Shown here: piece by piece, positions 7,993 through 16,318 of the stretch
Numbering within the stretch: position 1 is the first letter of the stretch
Layout of the letters: each line of letters starts with the position of its first letter
From: Kribbella jiaozuonensis
Lineage (GTDB): Bacteria; Actinomycetota; Actinomycetes; Propionibacteriales; Kribbellaceae
NCBI RefSeq assembly: GCF_005233875.1
Contig: NZ_SZPZ01000003.1
Location: 558,001 to 622,000, forward strand
Reading direction: 5' to 3'
DNA: 64,000 bases
Made by a program: the position numbers and the translations under genes
Notes under the pieces: model-generated
The model's database searches: none
Told to the model about the DNA's origin: nothing
What the model saw: only the letters and a program-made list of their open reading frames with translations

Positions 7993-8349
7993 GTGTTGCT
8001 ACGCCAGGTGATCGGGAACGTCTTCCGCCGCTTGCGGCGCGAGCGGGGGATCACCCTGCGCGAGCTCGCCGAGCTGGCTCAGGTGTCGGTGCCGTACCTG
8101 TCCGAGATCGAGCGCGGCCGCAAGGAGCCGTCCTCGGAGATCCTCGCCGCGATCTGCCGCGCGCTCGAGCTGGAGCTGTCCGACCTGCTGGCCGAGGTGC
8201 AGTTCGACCTGGCCACCGCCGTACGGTCCACGCTGCCGGTCCGGCTGCAGACCGCCGCGATCCGGGTCGAGGACCGCGCCGCGCACCGGATTCCCTCTGG
8301 CCCACGGACGTACTCCGCGACGGCTCAGGCGTTCGCACTGGTCGCCTAG
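7993..8349 (+). CDS. XRE family transcriptional regulator (ClgR-like HTH)
   Basis: This 118-aa protein has one N-terminal helix-turn-helix: LRQVIGNVFRRLRRERGITLRELAELAQVSVPYLSEIERGRKEPSSEILAAI. The motif is strongly like ClgR/PopR, the activator of clp protease genes, but the C-terminal 45 residues (VRLQTAAIRVEDRAAHRI...) differ from ClgR, so it may be a local regulator. GTG 7993 is chosen over the in-frame ATG at 7972 because GAGGAGG lies 8 nt before the GTG and inside the longer form. It is followed after 3 nt by a PLP-dependent lyase gene, so the two are translationally linked. Confidence 0.8.
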   Translation: MLLRQVIGNVFRRLRRERGITLRELAELAQVSVPYLSEIERGRKEPSSEILAAICRALELELSDLLAEVQFDLATAVRSTLPVRLQTAAIRVEDRAAHRIPSGPRTYSATAQAFALVA

Positions 8350-8352
8350 CTG

Positions 8353-9342
8353 GTGCACTGGTACGAGAACCTGGCCGCAAGGTCCTGGCGTACGTCGCCG
8401 GCGCCGGCCGAGGTGTTGTCGTTCCACCAGAGTCTCCCGTCGTACCGTCCGACCCTGCTGACCCCTGTCCCGGCACTCGCCGCCGAGCTGGGGGTCGGTC
8501 AGGTGCTGGTGAAGGACGAGTCGCAGCGGCTCGGGCTGCCCGCGTTCAAGGCGCTGGGTGCGTGGTGGGCGATCCACCGTGCGGTGCAGGACTACCCGGG
8601 CGCGACTGAGCTGGTCACCGCGACCGACGGCAACCATGGTCGTGCGGTGGCTCGCCGGGCCGCGATGCTCGGGCTGGCGGCGCACGTCTTCGTCCCGGAT
8701 GTCGTGAGCGATGCCTCCGTGGACGCGATCCGGTCGGAGGGCGCGGGGGTGACCGTCGTACCGGATTCGTACGACGCTGCGGTCGCGGAGGCTGCGTCGT
8801 ACGCGGGGGAGGATCGGCTGTTGATCCAGGACTCCGCGTGGCCCGGGTACGAGGTCATTCCGCAGTACATCGTGGACGGATATTCGACGCTGTTCCGCGA
8901 GATCGACGTAGAGCCTGACCTGGTGGTTGTCCCGATGGGCGTGGGCTCGGCGGCGCAGGCAGCCGTGACCCACTACCGGAGTGGGGCGGTGACTCCAGCC
9001 CTCCTCGGCGTCGAGCCGGCCAGCGCGTCCTGCGTCACCACCAGCCTTCTCGCGGGCGAGCTGCTCACGATCCCGACCAGCAAGACCGTCATGGCCGGCC
9101 TGAACTGCGGTACGCCGTCGTCGCTGGCGTGGCCCGTTCTGCGGTCAGGCCTGGACTACTCGGTCACGGTCGAGGACGACGCCGCGCTGCAGGCTGTGGA
9201 TGACCTTCGCGCAGCCGGAATCTCCTCCGGACCGAGCGGCGCGGCGGCCCTCGCCGGCGTGCGCGCGGCACGCGACCGGCTAAATCTGATGGAGGACAGC
9301 ACGGTTGTGCTGATAAGCACTGAGGCGTGGATACCAACCTGA
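8353..9342 (+). CDS. Fold-type II PLP lyase, diaminopropionate ammonia-lyase-like
   Basis: This 329-aa tryptophan-synthase-beta-like enzyme has the PLP lysine in RLGLPAFKALGAWWA, the phosphate/substrate loop TATDGNHGRAVARRA and a glycine-rich loop VPMGVGSAAQAA. The motif order and DESQRLGLPAFKALG match diaminopropionate ammonia-lyases (threonine dehydratase relatives), which deaminate 2,3-diaminopropionate or related amino acids. It is about 70 residues shorter than E. coli YgeX. It starts with GTG 3 nt after the XRE gene and overlaps the following GNAT gene by 16 nt, suggesting one operon. Confidence 0.78.
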   Translation: MHWYENLAARSWRTSPAPAEVLSFHQSLPSYRPTLLTPVPALAAELGVGQVLVKDESQRLGLPAFKALGAWWAIHRAVQDYPGATELVTATDGNHGRAVARRAAMLGLAAHVFVPDVVSDASVDAIRSEGAGVTVVPDSYDAAVAEAASYAGEDRLLIQDSAWPGYEVIPQYIVDGYSTLFREIDVEPDLVVVPMGVGSAAQAAVTHYRSGAVTPALLGVEPASASCVTTSLLAGELLTIPTSKTVMAGLNCGTPSSLAWPVLRSGLDYSVTVEDDAALQAVDDLRAAGISSGPSGAAALAGVRAARDRLNLMEDSTVVLISTEAWIPT

Positions 9343-9731
9343 GCTATGTCGTGCGCTTCCCGGTGGACGACCGTGAGTTGTCCGAGCTGCATGCTGCCGC
9401 GTTCGAGAGCGAGCTCGAGGTCAGCGCGTGGGGTGAGCGGTTGGAGCGGTGGGCGCTGACCTGGGTCGGTGCCTTTAGCAACGATCGGCTGGTCGGGTTT
9501 GTGCAGGTGTGCTGGGACGGCGGGGCGCACGCGTTCGTGCTTGATACCGCCGTGCATCCCGACCATGGCCGGCGAGGTATCGGCAAGCAGTTGGTGCTGA
9601 CGGCCGCCGACGAGGCTCGGAACGCCGGGTGTGAATGGCTCCATGTCGACTTTGAGCCGCATCTGAAGGCGTTCTACCTGGATGCGTGCGGCTTCCGGCC
9701 GACTGATGCGGGGCTGCTCAAGCTCCGATGA
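9327..9731 (+). CDS. GNAT family N-acetyltransferase
   Basis: This 134-aa single-domain acetyltransferase has beta-4 FVLDTAVHPDHGRRGIGKQLV with the acetyl-CoA pyrophosphate loop (R/Q-x-x-G-x-G/A as RRGIGK) around residues 78-88, followed by HVDFEPHLKAFYLDACGFRPT. The substrate is not predictable. The GTG at 9327 lies inside the end of the lyase gene (16-nt overlap), so translation is probably coupled. The 3' end overlaps the convergent gene by 14 nt. Confidence 0.82.
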   Translation: MDTNLSYVVRFPVDDRELSELHAAAFESELEVSAWGERLERWALTWVGAFSNDRLVGFVQVCWDGGAHAFVLDTAVHPDHGRRGIGKQLVLTAADEARNAGCEWLHVDFEPHLKAFYLDACGFRPTDAGLLKLR

Positions 9732-10593
9732 CGGTGAGGCGTTCAGTGGAGATGCAGGACGTCAGGCAACGTTCCTTCGCGTCGCCGAGCAGGTCCGCGG
9801 TCCACGTGGTGAAGCCGCCGTCGCCAAGCCCTTCGCCGTCGCGATCGATGCCGAGCGCCGTGCCGGCGTAGTACGCCTCGCTCTTGGTCCGCTCGGTGTC
9901 CTCGGTGAACGCCACTCCCAGCGCCGGACGGACCGTGTCCTCGATCCGGTCCCGCAACGCAGACTCCTTGAATGCGGTGAAGCTGAGCTCGGCCTTCTCA
10001 CCCAGTACGTCGTGCCAGAAGCTCAAATGATCGATCAGCAGTTCGGCCTCGGTCCGGCACGAGCCGGTGTCACGCGCGCTCGACACCAGCACGAACAGCT
10101 CGAAATGCGCCGACATCCCGGGCCCGTCGAACGGCTGCGCCCGTACCACTCGCTGACAGGTCGCCAGGTGCACCCGCTCCTGCCCGGCACGACGGCGTAC
10201 GGCGGCCTCGATCGCCAGCTCGTTGGTGGGATCGCTGGCGACCTCCGTACCGCGGATCGTGCTGACCACCTGGTGCTGGTTGATCGTCGCGATCGCGGAG
10301 CACGTGCCGAGCGGAGTCACCGGTGACAGCTGGACGCCGTCGAACTTCTCCGGCAATGCAGCCCACAACCGCTGCTGGGTGTTCACCAGCTCGCGCGGAT
10401 CGATCGTCGACGGGCGCACGAACCGGTCCTGCTGCCAGCGCTGCAACAGCCGAGCCGGCGTCACCTTGCCAGCCCGCTCCCGGGTCACGTCGAGCAGCAC
10501 CGACTGCAGCTCTGACTGGCTCAATCCGTCCACGAGCGCATCGCGGCTACCCTCCGGCAGCTTCGCCCAGAACCGTTCGCTGACCTGTTCCAT
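9718..10593 (-). CDS. Conserved hypothetical protein, 291 aa
   Basis: I do not recognise a named family with confidence. The start is taken as the ATG at 10593 (MEQVSERFW); longer in-frame extensions run over the promoter of the divergent transporter. The core has LSPVTPLGTCSAIATINQHQVVSTIRGTEVASDPTNELAIEAAVRRR, followed by a long mixed alpha/beta region with a conserved-looking SFWHDVLG. The pattern of a strand, an arginine and acidic residues in the core recalls class II aminoacyl-tRNA-synthetase-like proteins, but no clear motif 2 or motif 3 is visible. It is soluble, without signal or membrane segments, and is transcribed alone. Confidence 0.6.
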   Translation of the reverse strand: MEQVSERFWAKLPEGSRDALVDGLSQSELQSVLLDVTRERAGKVTPARLLQRWQQDRFVRPSTIDPRELVNTQQRLWAALPEKFDGVQLSPVTPLGTCSAIATINQHQVVSTIRGTEVASDPTNELAIEAAVRRRAGQERVHLATCQRVVRAQPFDGPGMSAHFELFVLVSSARDTGSCRTEAELLIDHLSFWHDVLGEKAELSFTAFKESALRDRIEDTVRPALGVAFTEDTERTKSEAYYAGTALGIDRDGEGLGDGGFTTWTADLLGDAKERCLTSCISTERLTVIGA

Positions 10594-10695
10594 CGCCCCA
10601 CTCTGACGGATATTCCAGCGGTTTCGCGCGCCATTTTCGCGTATCTTCGATGCATGAGACTGCCGAGCCCGCATCTTTGACGCACTGACAAGAGT

Positions 10696-11898
10696 CTGTT
10701 CGCCCGGGTTATTGCCTTCGAGGCGTTCCACGACTTCATCCCGCTCTACCCGCTGTACCAGCTGCTGTTCGCCGATCACGGATTGTCGGCTGCCCAGATC
10801 TCGACGCTGTTCGTCATCTGGTCGGCGACCGCGTTCGTCCTCGAGGTGCCGTCGGGCGCCTGGGCGGACACGTATTCCCGGCGCAAACTGCTGATCCTCG
10901 GCGCCCTGATCAGCGCAGTCGGGTACGCCGCGTGGATCACGCTCCCCACCTTCGCCGGCTTCGCGCTGGGCTTCGTCCTCTGGGGTATCTCGTCCGCGCT
11001 GATCTCCGGCACGTACGAGGCGTTCGTGTACGACGAACTTGCCGCGCGCGACCGGACCGCCGACTATGCGACCGTCCTCGGACGCGCGCGCTCCGCCTCG
11101 TTCGTCACGAACCTGGCGGCGACCGCGCTTGCCACACCGCTGTTCGCGCTCGGCGGCTACACGCTGGCCGGCATCGTCAGCATTCTGAGCGGCCTGCTGC
11201 AGGCGGTCGTTGCGTGGACGCTCCCCGAAGCGCGAGCCGTCGAGACCGCTCGCGAGGCGGAGGAATCCGGCACCCGAGCGGCCTTCGCCGATTACCTCCG
11301 CATGCTCCGATCAGGTGTCACCGAGGTGCTGGTCAGCCGGTCGGTGCGCCGGGCGGTGGCGTTGGTCGCGCTGCTGGGCGGGTTCCTGGCATTCGACGAG
11401 TACTTTCCGCTGCTCGCCCGGGAGACCGGTGCGACGACGGGTGTGATCCCGCTGCTGATCGCGGGGACCGTTGCAGCGCAGGCGATCGGCAGCGCGCTCG
11501 CGGGACCGGCGTACAAGTTGCCTGCGGCAATCTTTGCGGTGGGACTCGGGGCGACGGCGCTGCTGATCGCGACCGGGGCGTTGAGCGGGTCGGCGTGGGG
11601 ATTCCTGCCGATCGCGCTCGGCTACGGGCTGATGCAGCTGGTGATCGTGGTGTCGGAGTCGCGGCTGCAGGACGCGATCACCGGCCGGGCGCGGGCGACC
11701 GTGACCTCGGTGTCGGGCTTCTTCGCCGAGGTCTTCGCGATCGCGGTGTACGGCGGGTTCGCGCTCGGGTCGCTCTGGTTCACGATGTCGGTGCTGGTCG
11801 CGGGGCTGACGATCCCGGTGCTGATCACCGCGTTCGTCGTACCGTTCGCGCTGCCGGATCCGCGTAGTTCGGTGGCCGCCGAAGCGTCCGACACCTAG
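10696..11898 (+). CDS. MFS transporter, N-terminus uncertain
   Basis: This is a major facilitator protein of about 400 aa with at least 11 hydrophobic segments and the loop-2 motif GAWADTYSRRKLL. The conserved first helix appears to begin near RVIAFEAFHDFIPLYPLYQLLFADHGLS, but no ATG, GTG or TTG precedes it in frame after a TGA at 10678-10680. The choices are CTG 10696 (used here), TTG 10783, which would delete the first helix, or ATG 10654, which meets the TGA after eight codons. The frame continues sensibly on both sides of the TGA, so a nonsense mutation or a base-call error is possible. The substrate is unknown. It is divergent from the hypothetical gene at 9718. Confidence 0.65.
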   Translation: MFARVIAFEAFHDFIPLYPLYQLLFADHGLSAAQISTLFVIWSATAFVLEVPSGAWADTYSRRKLLILGALISAVGYAAWITLPTFAGFALGFVLWGISSALISGTYEAFVYDELAARDRTADYATVLGRARSASFVTNLAATALATPLFALGGYTLAGIVSILSGLLQAVVAWTLPEARAVETAREAEESGTRAAFADYLRMLRSGVTEVLVSRSVRRAVALVALLGGFLAFDEYFPLLARETGATTGVIPLLIAGTVAAQAIGSALAGPAYKLPAAIFAVGLGATALLIATGALSGSAWGFLPIALGYGLMQLVIVVSESRLQDAITGRARATVTSVSGFFAEVFAIAVYGGFALGSLWFTMSVLVAGLTIPVLITAFVVPFALPDPRSSVAAEASDT

Positions 11899-11933
11899 CC
11901 TCACACCATGACCGTCGACGGCGTTGTAAGAGT

Positions 11934-12863
11934 ATGAACAAGCAGGGTGTGCTGGCCGCCGGTGCGGCCGCGGTCACGGTGGTGCTGTGGGCGTCGGCGT
12001 TCGTTGCCATCCGCCATGTCGGTCAGGAGATCTCGGCCGGTGCGCTGTCGCTCGGGAGGTTGCTCGTCGGCAGTGTGCTGCTCGGGATCTTCGTGTTCGC
12101 GCGGCCGCGGCGTTGGCCGGCTCGCGGTGACTGGAAGTTTCTGCTGGCCTGCGGTCTGCTCTGGTTCGGCGTCTACAACCTCGCGCTGAACGAGGCCGAG
12201 CACCACCTCGACGCCGGTACGACGGCGATGCTCGTCAACATCGGCCCGTTGCTGATCGCCTTGCTGGCGGGTGTCCTGCTGCATGAGGGTTTCCCGCGTC
12301 AGTTGGTGATGGGGAGCGTTGTCGCCTTCGGCGGGGTCGTTCTGATCGGGCTGTCGTCGTCCAACGGCAGCGCCGAGACGTGGGGTGTGGTGCTGTGTCT
12401 GGTGGCCGCGGCGGCGTACGCGATCGGTGTCGTCTCGCAGAAGCCGTTGCTCGCCCGGCTGCCTGCGCTCGAGGTGACGTGGTTGTCGTGCGTGATCGGT
12501 GCGGTCGCGTGTCTGCCGTTCGGGCCGACGCTGGTTCACGAAGTGGGTGACGCACGAGCGTCGACGATCTGGTGGGTTGTGTTCCTCGGCGCGTTCCCGA
12601 CCGCGATCGCCTTCACCACCTGGGCTTACGCGTTGGCCCGTACGACGGCCGGCCGGATGGGCGCGACGACGTACCTGGTCCCGCCGATCACGATCTTCCT
12701 CGGCTGGCTGCTGCTCGGTGAGAGCCCGGCGCCGGTCGCGTACGGAGGTGGCGCGCTGTGCCTCGTGGGCGTCGCGATCTCGCGCTACCGGCGGCGGGCG
12801 GTGGCTGCGATTCCCGCGGTCAGCGTGGAGAGCCCGGACTCGAACCCGTCGTCGAAGTCGTAG
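11934..12863 (+). CDS. EamA/DMT family transporter
   Basis: This 309-aa protein has ten hydrophobic segments in two EamA repeats (about residues 10-135 and 145-285). The conserved WASAFVAIRHV and ALNEAEHHLDAGTTAMLVNIGPLLIALLAG segments are typical of the RhaT/YdcZ-type drug/metabolite exporters. The substrate is unknown. A short hydrophilic Ser/Pro/Arg tail follows the last helix and overlaps the convergent TetR gene by 79 nt, so part of the tail is coded on both strands. It begins 35 nt after the MFS stop and may be co-transcribed with it. Confidence 0.82.
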   Translation: MNKQGVLAAGAAAVTVVLWASAFVAIRHVGQEISAGALSLGRLLVGSVLLGIFVFARPRRWPARGDWKFLLACGLLWFGVYNLALNEAEHHLDAGTTAMLVNIGPLLIALLAGVLLHEGFPRQLVMGSVVAFGGVVLIGLSSSNGSAETWGVVLCLVAAAAYAIGVVSQKPLLARLPALEVTWLSCVIGAVACLPFGPTLVHEVGDARASTIWWVVFLGAFPTAIAFTTWAYALARTTAGRMGATTYLVPPITIFLGWLLLGESPAPVAYGGGALCLVGVAISRYRRRAVAAIPAVSVESPDSNPSSKS

Positions 12864-13477
12864 GCCAGGCCCTCGGCGCCGAGCCCATTGACGATCTTTG
12901 TCAGTGTTGGCGCCTTGTCCGCCGGCAGAGCGCGTACGCGGGTGAGTAGGTCGGGCGCCAGCTCGAACGTCTCGGCCCGCACGGACGCCTCGCCGAGGCT
13001 GAACCCGTGGATGAAATCGATCAGCGTGTTGGCGGCCTCGAAGATCTGACGCGGTGTCAGCCCGGCTCGGTCGAGTGCGCGGTAGAACGGCTCCATCGTG
13101 ACCACGACGACGTCCGACACGGCTGACGTGTCGGAGAGCACCTGGAGCGCCAGATTCGGGTGCTGGCGGAGACCGTTGCGGTAGGCATGGGCAGCCTCCT
13201 TGAGCTGCTCGTCCCAGGGGACAGCATCGCCGGGGTCGGGCAGCTCGAGCCCGGCGAACACGAGCTCAGCGAGGCCGGCCAGTACGGCAGCCTTGTTCGG
13301 CAGGTGGTGGTACAGCGACATCGGGTTGACCTGCAGCGTTGCCGCGAGGCGCCGCATGGTCAGCGCGTCGATGCCCTCGTCGTCGACGATCCGCAGCGCC
13401 GCGGTCAGGATCGTCTCCCGGCTCAGCCGCTCCTCCCCGGCGCGGGGCCGCCCGGAGCGCTTGCCGACGTTAACCAT
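12785..13477 (-). CDS. TetR family regulator
   Basis: This 230-aa protein has the N-terminal HTH LSRETILTAALRIVDDEGIDALTMRRLAATLQVNPMSLYHHLPNK and a C-terminal domain of the TetR_C1 (tetracycline repressor-like) type. ATG at 13475-13477 is chosen because the protein starts just before the basic arm KRSGRPRAGEERL; the codon is part of a 15-bp operator-like dyad. It is divergent from an SDR oxidoreductase gene, its likely target, and probably represses itself too. Its 3' end overlaps the EamA gene by 79 nt. Confidence 0.87.
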   Translation of the reverse strand: MVNVGKRSGRPRAGEERLSRETILTAALRIVDDEGIDALTMRRLAATLQVNPMSLYHHLPNKAAVLAGLAELVFAGLELPDPGDAVPWDEQLKEAAHAYRNGLRQHPNLALQVLSDTSAVSDVVVVTMEPFYRALDRAGLTPRQIFEAANTLIDFIHGFSLGEASVRAETFELAPDLLTRVRALPADKAPTLTKIVNGLGAEGLAYDFDDGFESGLSTLTAGIAATARRR

Positions 13478-13488
13478 ACGTCGTATGG
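13474..13488. promoter_or_regulatory. TetR operator dyad CCATACG-T-CGTATGG
   Basis: A perfect 7+1+7 inverted repeat overlaps the start codon of the tetR gene. A CATAAT -10-like hexamer for the SDR gene follows at 13491-13496, and a further GTATGG half-site lies at 13505-13510. A repressor bound here would cover the regulator's initiation site and the -35 region of the divergent gene. Assignment to this TetR is by position. Confidence 0.65.
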
Positions 13489-13523
13489 TACATAATCGTA
13501 CAGTGTATGGATAAGGAGGACCG

Positions 13524-14435
13524 ATGAAGTCGTTGGCGGGGAAGGTGGCGTTGGTCGCCGGGGCGACCCGAGCGGCCGGGCGGGGGATCGCGGTCGAGCT
13601 CGGCGCGGCCGGCGCGACTGTGTACGTGACCGGCCGGAGCACCCGGAGCCGGCAGTCGGAGATGGCTCGGCCGGAGACGATCGAGGAGACGGCCGAGCTC
13701 GTCGACAAGGCCGGCGGGCGCGGGATCGCCGTACCGACGGATCATCTCGATCCTTCGCAGGTGCGTGCGTTGGTCGAGCGGATCGAGGCCGAGCAGGGTG
13801 CGCTGCACATCCTGGTGAACGACATCTGGGGTCAGCACGGCGAGCCCGACTGGGACAAGACCGTGTGGGAGAGCTCGCTCGAGCCCGGTCTGCGGTTGCT
13901 GGAGCTAGGGGTCAACACGCACGCGATCACCAGCCACTTCGCGCTGCCGTTGCTGATCAAGACACCCGGCGGGCTCGTGGTCGAGATGACGGATGGCACG
14001 AACGACTACAACGCGTCGAACTATCGCGTCTCGTTCTTCTACGACGTCGCGAAGGGCGCGGTCAGCCGGATGGCGTTCGCGCTGGCGCACGAGTTGAAGC
14101 AGTACGACGCGGCCGCCGTACTGCTCACGCCGGGGTGGTTGCGGTCGGAGGCGATGCTCGACGGGTTCGGCGTACGCGAGGAGAACTGGCGGGACGCGAC
14201 CGAGAAGGTCCCGCACTTCGCGATCTCCGAGAGCCCGTCGTACGTCGGACGTGCGGTGGCGGCGCTCGCGGCGGATCCCGACGTACGGCGCTGGAACGGC
14301 AAGTCGACGTCGAGCGGCGAACTCGCCCAGCTCTACGGCTTCAGCGACCTAGACGGCAGCCAACCCGACGCCTGGCGCTACATCGTCGAGGTAGAAAGCG
14401 CCGGCAAACCGGCTGACACCACGGGCTACCGCTAA
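13524..14435 (+). CDS. SDR family oxidoreductase
   Basis: This 303-aa short-chain dehydrogenase has the NAD(P) loop in ALVAGATRAAGRGIAVELG near the N-terminus and a basic TGRSTRSR after beta-2, favouring NADPH. The catalytic YxxxK is FFYDVAKGAV (Tyr about 173). The usual NNAG is LVNDIWG, as in the DHRS1-like SDRs, which are also longer than classical SDRs, as here. The substrate is unknown. It has a strong ribosome site AAGGAGGA, and a TetR operator in front suggests ligand-induced expression. It ends with a 4-nt overlap with the convergent MBL gene. Confidence 0.85.
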   Translation: MKSLAGKVALVAGATRAAGRGIAVELGAAGATVYVTGRSTRSRQSEMARPETIEETAELVDKAGGRGIAVPTDHLDPSQVRALVERIEAEQGALHILVNDIWGQHGEPDWDKTVWESSLEPGLRLLELGVNTHAITSHFALPLLIKTPGGLVVEMTDGTNDYNASNYRVSFFYDVAKGAVSRMAFALAHELKQYDAAAVLLTPGWLRSEAMLDGFGVREENWRDATEKVPHFAISESPSYVGRAVAALAADPDVRRWNGKSTSSGELAQLYGFSDLDGSQPDAWRYIVEVESAGKPADTTGYR

Positions 14436-15328
14436 AGCTTGTACGGCGGGCAGACGTCGCCGCCGCTGCCCGGTCCCTCCACCGGCGTGACGTCGACCGG
14501 CCGGAGCTGCGTGCCGCCGGCGCCTGGCGTGCCGCCCGCGCCCTGCGTGCCGCCCGCGCCCTGCGTGCGGTCGGCGCCGGGCGGGGCACCTGGTCGCAGG
14601 GCGTTGCTCGGGTGTGCGGCGGCGATCGGCACGCCCATCGCGGCCGCCATCGCCAGCACCTCCCGCCGCGACGTGACGGCGGTCGCGGGGTCGCGCTCAT
14701 ACACATACGTCAGCTCAGGCCACCGAGCCTGCGCCGGATGCACCAGCACGTCCCCACCCAGGATCGCCCGCTCCGTCACCACCGCCTGATGCCCGGGCGT
14801 ATGCCCCGGCGTTGGCACCAACCGCATCCCCCGCAGCGCCGTCTCCCCCTCCACCACCCGCAACTGCCCGGCGTCCTCAATCGGCCGGATCCTGCTCGAG
14901 TACGTCGCCCCGCCGCGCACATGCTCCACCTCGTCCCGCTGCACGACATACTCGGCCCGCGGAAACAACGGCCGCACACCGTCCGAAGCCCACCCCACAT
15001 GATCTAGATGCACATGCGTCAACACGACCGCATCCACATCCGCCACGTCAACCCCCACCCGCCCCAACAACCCCGGCAACCGCCCAGCCACCCCCAACCA
15101 CTCCGCCGCCTCCCCACCCGCCGGCCCAACCCCCGCATCCACCAACACCAAGCCATCACCCGAACTCACCAAATAACTATGAAAATGCAACAACCACCCC
15201 TCCCCCCGAACGTTCCCCGGCATAACATCCCCGGTCCAAGCCGCCTGCCCAGAACCCCAACCAGCCAAGGCCTCCGAAACTCCCTCCGGAAAAACCGCCA
15301 CCGCATCACACAACACCGTCACGTCCAT
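14432..15328 (-). CDS. MBL-fold metallo-hydrolase with GAGGTQ repeat tail
   Basis: This 298-aa metallo-beta-lactamase-fold hydrolase has the metal motif THVHLDHVGW (HxHxDH), a second metal histidine in TPGHTPGHQAVV and the bridging Asp in ILGGDVLVHP; a final ligand is AAAHPSN. It resembles AttM/AiiB-type lactonases, but the substrate is not set. The C-terminus holds four 6-residue repeats (GADRTQ, GAGGTQ, GAGGTP, GAGGTQ) coded by an 18-nt tandem repeat at 14505-14576. AGGAGGT lies before the ATG at 15328. The 5' half of the gene is strikingly G-rich on its coding strand, unlike its neighbours. Confidence 0.82.
   Translation of the reverse strand: MDVTVLCDAVAVFPEGVSEALAGWGSGQAAWTGDVMPGNVRGEGWLLHFHSYLVSSGDGLVLVDAGVGPAGGEAAEWLGVAGRLPGLLGRVGVDVADVDAVVLTHVHLDHVGWASDGVRPLFPRAEYVVQRDEVEHVRGGATYSSRIRPIEDAGQLRVVEGETALRGMRLVPTPGHTPGHQAVVTERAILGGDVLVHPAQARWPELTYVYERDPATAVTSRREVLAMAAAMGVPIAAAHPSNALRPGAPPGADRTQGAGGTQGAGGTPGAGGTQLRPVDVTPVEGPGSGGDVCPPYKL
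14505..14576. repeat. 4 x 18-nt tandem repeat
   Basis: Four 18-nt units (14505, 14523, 14541, 14559) of the type CTGCGTGCCGCCCGCGCC lie inside the 3' end of the MBL gene. They encode a flexible Gly/Ala/Thr/Gln linker. Units 2 and 3 differ at one base; units 1 and 4 differ at a few more. Confidence 0.9.
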
Positions 15329-15341
15329 CAATACCTCCTGG

Positions 15342-16304
15342 TCAGTCGACCCACGGCCGCTCGGCAGCCCATCCGGCGGGGAACCCCAACTCACGAAGCT
15401 CGCGTCCGCAGGCTGGGATCTCCGCGCTGAGTAAGTCACGGATGTGCTGCGCCCAGTGCGACCCATGTCCGAGGCGGGAGAGCAGGAATCCGACGACGCA
15501 CAACGTCGAGTAAATCCGGAAATGCGATACCCGACGATCGGTGAGATGGCGCAGATCTGGGATCGACCGCAGGTGGCTCGGCGCGAGCTGATCGGCGAGA
15601 TTGCGATTCCAGAGCCGAGAGTGATGAGCGCAGACGTTGCGGACGTAGTTGAGCACGCGAAGCCAGTTGGCCAATGCGGCTCCGTTGCCGTCGCCCCGCC
15701 GGTCGAGAACGCCCAACCTGGCCGCGATCTCGTTGCGATCCGCGAACTGCAGTCCCTGGAACAGGTAGCTCAGCGCGCCGAAGTCGAGGATCTCGGTCAT
15801 CACCCAGACCGGCAGGCGACCGTCGTACTTCTGCTGGAAGTGCAGGACGAAGTCCTCGGACGATCTGGTTTGCGCGGCCAGGACCTTGTGCAGCCACCGG
15901 TCGTACGTGCTGGGCCGCCTGCCGTCTGATCGCCTGAACCGGCCATCCAGGTTCGAGGCGTCGAGATGGGCATACGCGCCGCGTCGCCCGAGGGTGAAGC
16001 CGATCATGACCCGAAGCGCGATCTCGATGCGTTCCAGCGCATCGAGCAACTGCAGTTTCAGTCGGCGATCCACGTCGTAGAGCTGAACGACCTGCCTGAA
16101 GGTGGTGCCTTCGAGGAAGTTGTCGTCGCGGAGAACGCTGTTGAGCGGACGGCGGAAGGAGTACCAATAGCCGCTCAGGCGGTAGTAGCCGATCACACTC
16201 AGCAGACGCTCCGCCTCGGCCTCGTCGTCGATGATCAGGCCCCTGCTCTTCAGCAGTCCGACCTGGTCGGCGAAGGTGAGGTGCGGCTTGAAGTAGACAG
16301 TCAC
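15342..16304 (-). CDS. Abi_2 (AbiD/AbiF-like) abortive-infection protein with HEPN motif
   Basis: This 320-aa protein has N-terminal FADQVGLLKSRGLIIDDEAEAERLLSVIGYYRLSGYW, the hallmark of the Abi_2 family, and the HEPN RNase motif R-N-x-x-x-H as YVRNVCAHHSRLWNR near residues 221-227. AbiD/AbiF proteins stop phage growth. AbiF-type HEPN proteins are reported to pair with small RNAs and to be related to the ancestors of Cas13. The start is GTG 16304 with GGGGGA in front. Directly upstream lies an intrinsic terminator (16319-16359), which could end a small RNA or attenuate this gene. No integrase or other defence gene is adjacent. Confidence 0.85.
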   Translation of the reverse strand: MTVYFKPHLTFADQVGLLKSRGLIIDDEAEAERLLSVIGYYRLSGYWYSFRRPLNSVLRDDNFLEGTTFRQVVQLYDVDRRLKLQLLDALERIEIALRVMIGFTLGRRGAYAHLDASNLDGRFRRSDGRRPSTYDRWLHKVLAAQTRSSEDFVLHFQQKYDGRLPVWVMTEILDFGALSYLFQGLQFADRNEIAARLGVLDRRGDGNGAALANWLRVLNYVRNVCAHHSRLWNRNLADQLAPSHLRSIPDLRHLTDRRVSHFRIYSTLCVVGFLLSRLGHGSHWAQHIRDLLSAEIPACGRELRELGFPAGWAAERPWVD

Positions 16305-16318
16305 GGAAGTCCCCCAGG

